Origin: Acidovorax_G lacteus
GTDB taxonomy: Bacteria > Pseudomonadota > Gammaproteobacteria > Burkholderiales > Burkholderiaceae_C
NCBI RefSeq assembly: GCF_039540375.1
Contig: NZ_BAABEX010000026.1
Coordinates: 1 to 59,340 of the forward strand
Direction of reading: 5' to 3'
DNA length: 59,340 bases
Made by a program: the position numbers and the translations under genes. Shown piece by piece: positions 56,872 through 59,340 of this stretch (position 1 is its first letter; each line of letters opens with the position of its first letter). The notes beneath the pieces are model-generated. The model saw only the letters and a program-made list of their open reading frames with translations, did not search any database and was not told the DNA's origin.

Positions 56872-58734
56872 TCAGGCGCCCAGGCGTTGCTCCAGCGCGG
56901 CCTTGGTGGCCAGCAGCTCCTGCGGCAGGTGATAGGCCAGCTGCTCGAAGTGCGCGGCGTGCAGGCCCAGCTCTTCCTTCCAGGCAGCTGGGTCGATGCG
57001 CGTGGCCACATCAAAGGCCTGGCGCGAGAAGTCGAGGCCGCTCCAGTTGATCTCTTCGTAGCGCGGGGCCGTGCCCAGCGCCGTGGCCTCGCCCTGGGCC
57101 TGGCCTTCGATGCGGTCGATCATCCACTTGAGCACGCGCATGTTCTCGCCGTAGCCGGGCCAGACGAACTTGCCGGCCTCGTCCTTGCGGAACCAGTTCA
57201 CGCAGAAGATCTTGGGCAGTTGCGCGCCCTGGCCAGCCAGCTTGGCGCCCAGGTTCAGCCAGTGCTGGAAGTAGTCGCTCATGTTGTAGCCCATGAAGGG
57301 CAGCATGGCGAACGGATCGCGGCGTACCACGCCCTGCTGGCCAAAGGCCGCGGCCGTGGTCTCAGATCCCATGGTGGCAGCCATGTACACGCCTTCGGTC
57401 CAGTCGCGGGCCTCGGTGACCAGCGGCACCGTGGTAGAGCGGCGGCCGCCGAAGATGAAGGCGTCGATCTTCACGCCGGCCGGGTCGTCCCAGGCGCTGT
57501 CGAGCGCAGGGTTGTTGGTGGCGGCCACGGTGAAGCGGGCGTTGGGGTGCGCGGCCTTGGCGCCGGTCTGCTTGGCAATCTCGGGTGTCCAGTCCTTGCC
57601 CTGCCAGTCGATCAGGTGCGCGGGCAGGTTGCCCGAGTCCTTGTCCATGCCTTCCCACCACACGTCGCCGTCGTCGGTCAGCGCCACGTTGGTGAAGATC
57701 ACGTCCTTGTCCAGGCTCGCCATGCAGTTGGGGTTGGTGAGCGTGTTCGTGCCCGGGGCCACGCCGAAGTAGCCGGCTTCGGGGTTGATGGCGCGCAGGC
57801 TGCCGTCGGCCTGGGGCTTGACCCAGGCGATGTCGTCGCCGATGGTCGTGACCTTCCAGCCTTCGAAGCCAGCCGGGGGCACGAGCATCGAGAAGTTGGT
57901 CTTGCCACAGGCGCTGGGGAAGGCGGCGGCCACGTGGTACTTCTTGCCTGCGGGGCTGGTCACGCCCAGGATCAGCATGTGCTCGGCCAGCCAGCCTTGG
58001 TCGCGGCCCATGGTCGAGGCGATGCGCAGCGCAAAGCACTTCTTGCCCAGCAGCGCGTTGCCGCCGTAGCCCGAGCCGTACGACCAGATCTCGCGCGTCT
58101 CGGGGTAGTGCACGATGTACTTGGTCTTGTTGCAGGGCCAGGCCACGTCCTTCTGGCCGGGCGAAAGCGGCGCGCCCACGGTGTGCACGCAGGGCACGAA
58201 CTCGCCTTCCACGCCCAGCACGTCGTACACGGCACGGCCCATGCGGGTCATGATCTTCATGTTCACGGCCACGTAAGGGCTGTCGGACAGTTCGATGCCG
58301 ATGTGGGCGATGGGCGAGCCCAGCGGGCCCATGCTGAAGGGCACCACGTACAGGGTGCGGCCCTTCATGCAGCCGTCGAATAGCGGTTGCAGCGTGGCGC
58401 GCATCTCGGCCGGGGCCATCCAGTTGTTGGTCGGGCCAGCGTCTTCCTTGCGGGCCGAGCAGATGTAGGTGCGGTCTTCCACACGGGCCACGTCCGACGG
58501 GTCGGACCAGGCGAGGAAGCTGCCCGGGCGCTTGGCCGGGTTCAGCTTCTTGAAGGTGCCGGCATCGACGAGCTGCTGGCACAGGCGGTCGTATTCCTCC
58601 TGGCTGCCGTCGCACCAGTGGATGGCGGCGGGTTTGCACAGGGCGACCATATCGGCCACCCAGGCCAGCAGCCGGGCGTTTTTGACGTAAGCGGGGGCGT
58701 TGAGATTCAGGCCCTGCATGGTGGGTGCGTTCAT
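56872..58734 (-). CDS. pckG: GTP-dependent phosphoenolpyruvate carboxykinase
   Basis: A 620-residue enzyme making phosphoenolpyruvate from oxaloacetate with GTP, the first committed step of gluconeogenesis. The P-loop FPSACGKTNFSML and the reactive-cysteine region are intact. RTYICSARKEDAGPTNNW (oxaloacetate site), GSGYGGNALLGKKCFALRIAS and the C-terminal NWFRKDEAGKFVWPGYGENMRVLKW are all family features. I chose ATG 58734 because AGGAAGCC lies ten bases upstream. It is a single-gene unit with palindromes just before its start. Confidence 0.97.
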   Translation of the reverse strand: MNAPTMQGLNLNAPAYVKNARLLAWVADMVALCKPAAIHWCDGSQEEYDRLCQQLVDAGTFKKLNPAKRPGSFLAWSDPSDVARVEDRTYICSARKEDAGPTNNWMAPAEMRATLQPLFDGCMKGRTLYVVPFSMGPLGSPIAHIGIELSDSPYVAVNMKIMTRMGRAVYDVLGVEGEFVPCVHTVGAPLSPGQKDVAWPCNKTKYIVHYPETREIWSYGSGYGGNALLGKKCFALRIASTMGRDQGWLAEHMLILGVTSPAGKKYHVAAAFPSACGKTNFSMLVPPAGFEGWKVTTIGDDIAWVKPQADGSLRAINPEAGYFGVAPGTNTLTNPNCMASLDKDVIFTNVALTDDGDVWWEGMDKDSGNLPAHLIDWQGKDWTPEIAKQTGAKAAHPNARFTVAATNNPALDSAWDDPAGVKIDAFIFGGRRSTTVPLVTEARDWTEGVYMAATMGSETTAAAFGQQGVVRRDPFAMLPFMGYNMSDYFQHWLNLGAKLAGQGAQLPKIFCVNWFRKDEAGKFVWPGYGENMRVLKWMIDRIEGQAQGEATALGTAPRYEEINWSGLDFSRQAFDVATRIDPAAWKEELGLHAAHFEQLAYHLPQELLATKAALEQRLGA

Positions 58735-58750
58735 CGGGAGGCTTCCTAAG

Positions 58751-58844
58751 TTGAAAAATCGTTTTTTCAAAGGAAGCGGATCCCGGGGAACGCAACGGAC
58801 GGCCTGCGCAGGTGCAAGAGCTGAGCGCTGCCTTTGAAAAAACG
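58751..58844. promoter_or_regulatory. Palindrome and distant matching arm upstream of pckG
   Basis: TTGAAAAATCGTTTTTTCAA (58751-58770) is a near-perfect palindrome 17 bases before the pckG ATG. CGTTTTTTCAAAGG (58760-58773) is the exact reverse complement of CCTTTGAAAAAACG (58831-58844), 57 bases away. An operator pair for looping, or a leader hairpin, is possible. Confidence 0.5.
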
Positions 58845-59229
58845 GCTTTCGTGCTCAGTCGGCGGGCGGACCGGCCACCTGGCCCACGGGGTGCGGGAGG
58901 GGCGCCACGGTGTCCGCGGGTCGGCTGGGATGACGATTTTATGAAGACCGCCTTCTCCTGTGTGTGCGAACGGTCGGAAAACTATGCAAACAACACATGG
59001 GGTTATGCATGCCGTGCCGTGGCGCCGCGGCCCGGGCCTGCCAGGGCGGAAAGCCGACGTGGTGAAGGCGCGCTGGCCTGCGGGCGATGGCGCGACGGAC
59101 GCGCGCTCGGCGTCGAGCGGCCCGCGGTCGGGGCGATGGCTGCGACTGGGTGGGTGTAGCGCTGCGGTGGTGGCGCAGGCAGCGGGCCGGGTCTGGCAAG
59201 CACATCGCTGCCCGGGTCTTCATGGTCGA

Positions 59230-59248
59230 AATAGCTGTTTGTGCTTGG
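59230..59248. repeat. Partial Comamonadaceae intergenic repeat
   Basis: 'aatagctgtttgtgcttgg' matches the central part of the element; the remainder is absent. Confidence 0.5.
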
Positions 59249-59292
59249 CGCCCTCAAATCTGAAGTGCAACACCTTCCAGAATGAGGCCATC

Positions 59293-59340
59293 ATGATCAA
59301 CAAGAAAAGCTACGAGCAGATCGGCGAATCCGAGCGACAG
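59293..59340 (+). CDS. Start of an unidentified gene (cut by the window end)
   Basis: ATG at 59293 with GAGG six bases before it opens a frame that runs to the window end: MINKKSYEQIGESERQ, 16 codons. Codon use is less GC-rich than in most neighbours. The product cannot be identified from so few residues. Confidence 0.5.
   Translation, partial: MINKKSYEQIGESERQ

Larger units (their letters stand above)
58735..59292. other. Intergenic region before pckG (558 bp)
   Basis: No gene is supported. It contains the pckG leader with an AT-rich palindrome (58751-58770) and a matched 14-base arm (58831-58844), plus a partial copy of the family repeat ('aatagctgtttgtgcttgg', 59230-59248). Confidence 0.65.

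Noticed and set aside
58812..59159. A 115-codon plus-strand frame upstream of pckG
   Set aside because: No ribosome site, no domain and Arg/Ala/Gly-rich composition; it crosses the probable pckG regulatory region.

Overview
The window is about 59 kb of high-GC DNA and looks like a chromosome segment of a Comamonadaceae betaproteobacterium, most like Acidovorax. This rests on protein sequence style (MinCDE, PssA, ArgP and DadA type), an IPTL-CTERM surface protein, and many copies of a short 'tagctat / gcacgagc' intergenic repeat that I know from this family. No tRNA, rRNA, CRISPR array or transposase gene was found.

Region 1 (1-8202) is a chromosomal integron. A complete tyrosine-recombinase integrase (7159-8202, plus strand) sits beside an attI-like core (about 7066-7072). 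A leftward array of about 20 complete cassettes and one partial cassette lies on the minus strand. The cassettes are bounded by attC sites and carry small genes: GIY-YIG nuclease, DUF6980, pentapeptide repeat, DUF5071 and several small membrane or unknown proteins. One apparently gene-less cassette of exactly 244 bp occurs eight times, and most copies lie just upstream of a gene cassette. Cassette DNA is visibly less GC-rich than the backbone.

Region 2 (8380-15500) holds an FAD-linked oxidase, two membrane proteins, and an operon of a GntR/FCD regulator followed by a complete polar amino-acid ABC transporter (binding protein, two permeases, ATPase), ended by a strong terminator. An EF-hand protein follows.

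Region 3 (15761-29764) holds a corrinoid adenosyltransferase, a repeat-rich gene-less stretch, a hotdog thioesterase, an orphan Leu/Ile/Val-type binding protein, a 1187-residue delta-60/FN3/IPTL-CTERM surface protein, an acetyl-CoA hydrolase/CoA-transferase, a zinc-ribbon protein, an NCS2 uracil/xanthine permease, an AraC regulator divergent from a small membrane protein, and a UbiM-like hydroxylase.

Region 4 (29967-43199) holds an acetoacetyl-CoA synthetase with an in-frame insertion of about 100 residues made of intergenic repeat, pssA, an EamA exporter, minCDE, VOC and MOSC proteins, a DUF4874/DUF4832 lipoprotein, and a PmrAB-like two-component system divergent from an eptA-type phosphoethanolamine transferase.

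Region 5 (43280-59340) holds a flavin reductase, an alpha/beta-hydrolase lacking its nucleophile, PAP2 and YdcF proteins, a quinone-reductase-like flavoprotein, a TetR regulator divergent from a heme-type membrane protein, dadA (with the family repeat embedded in frame) divergent from argP, a second TetR regulator, two fasciclin proteins (one with a promoter carrying three operator-like repeats), a universal stress protein, a metallophosphoesterase, a LysR regulator, a small membrane protein, pckG, and the first codons of an unidentified gene.
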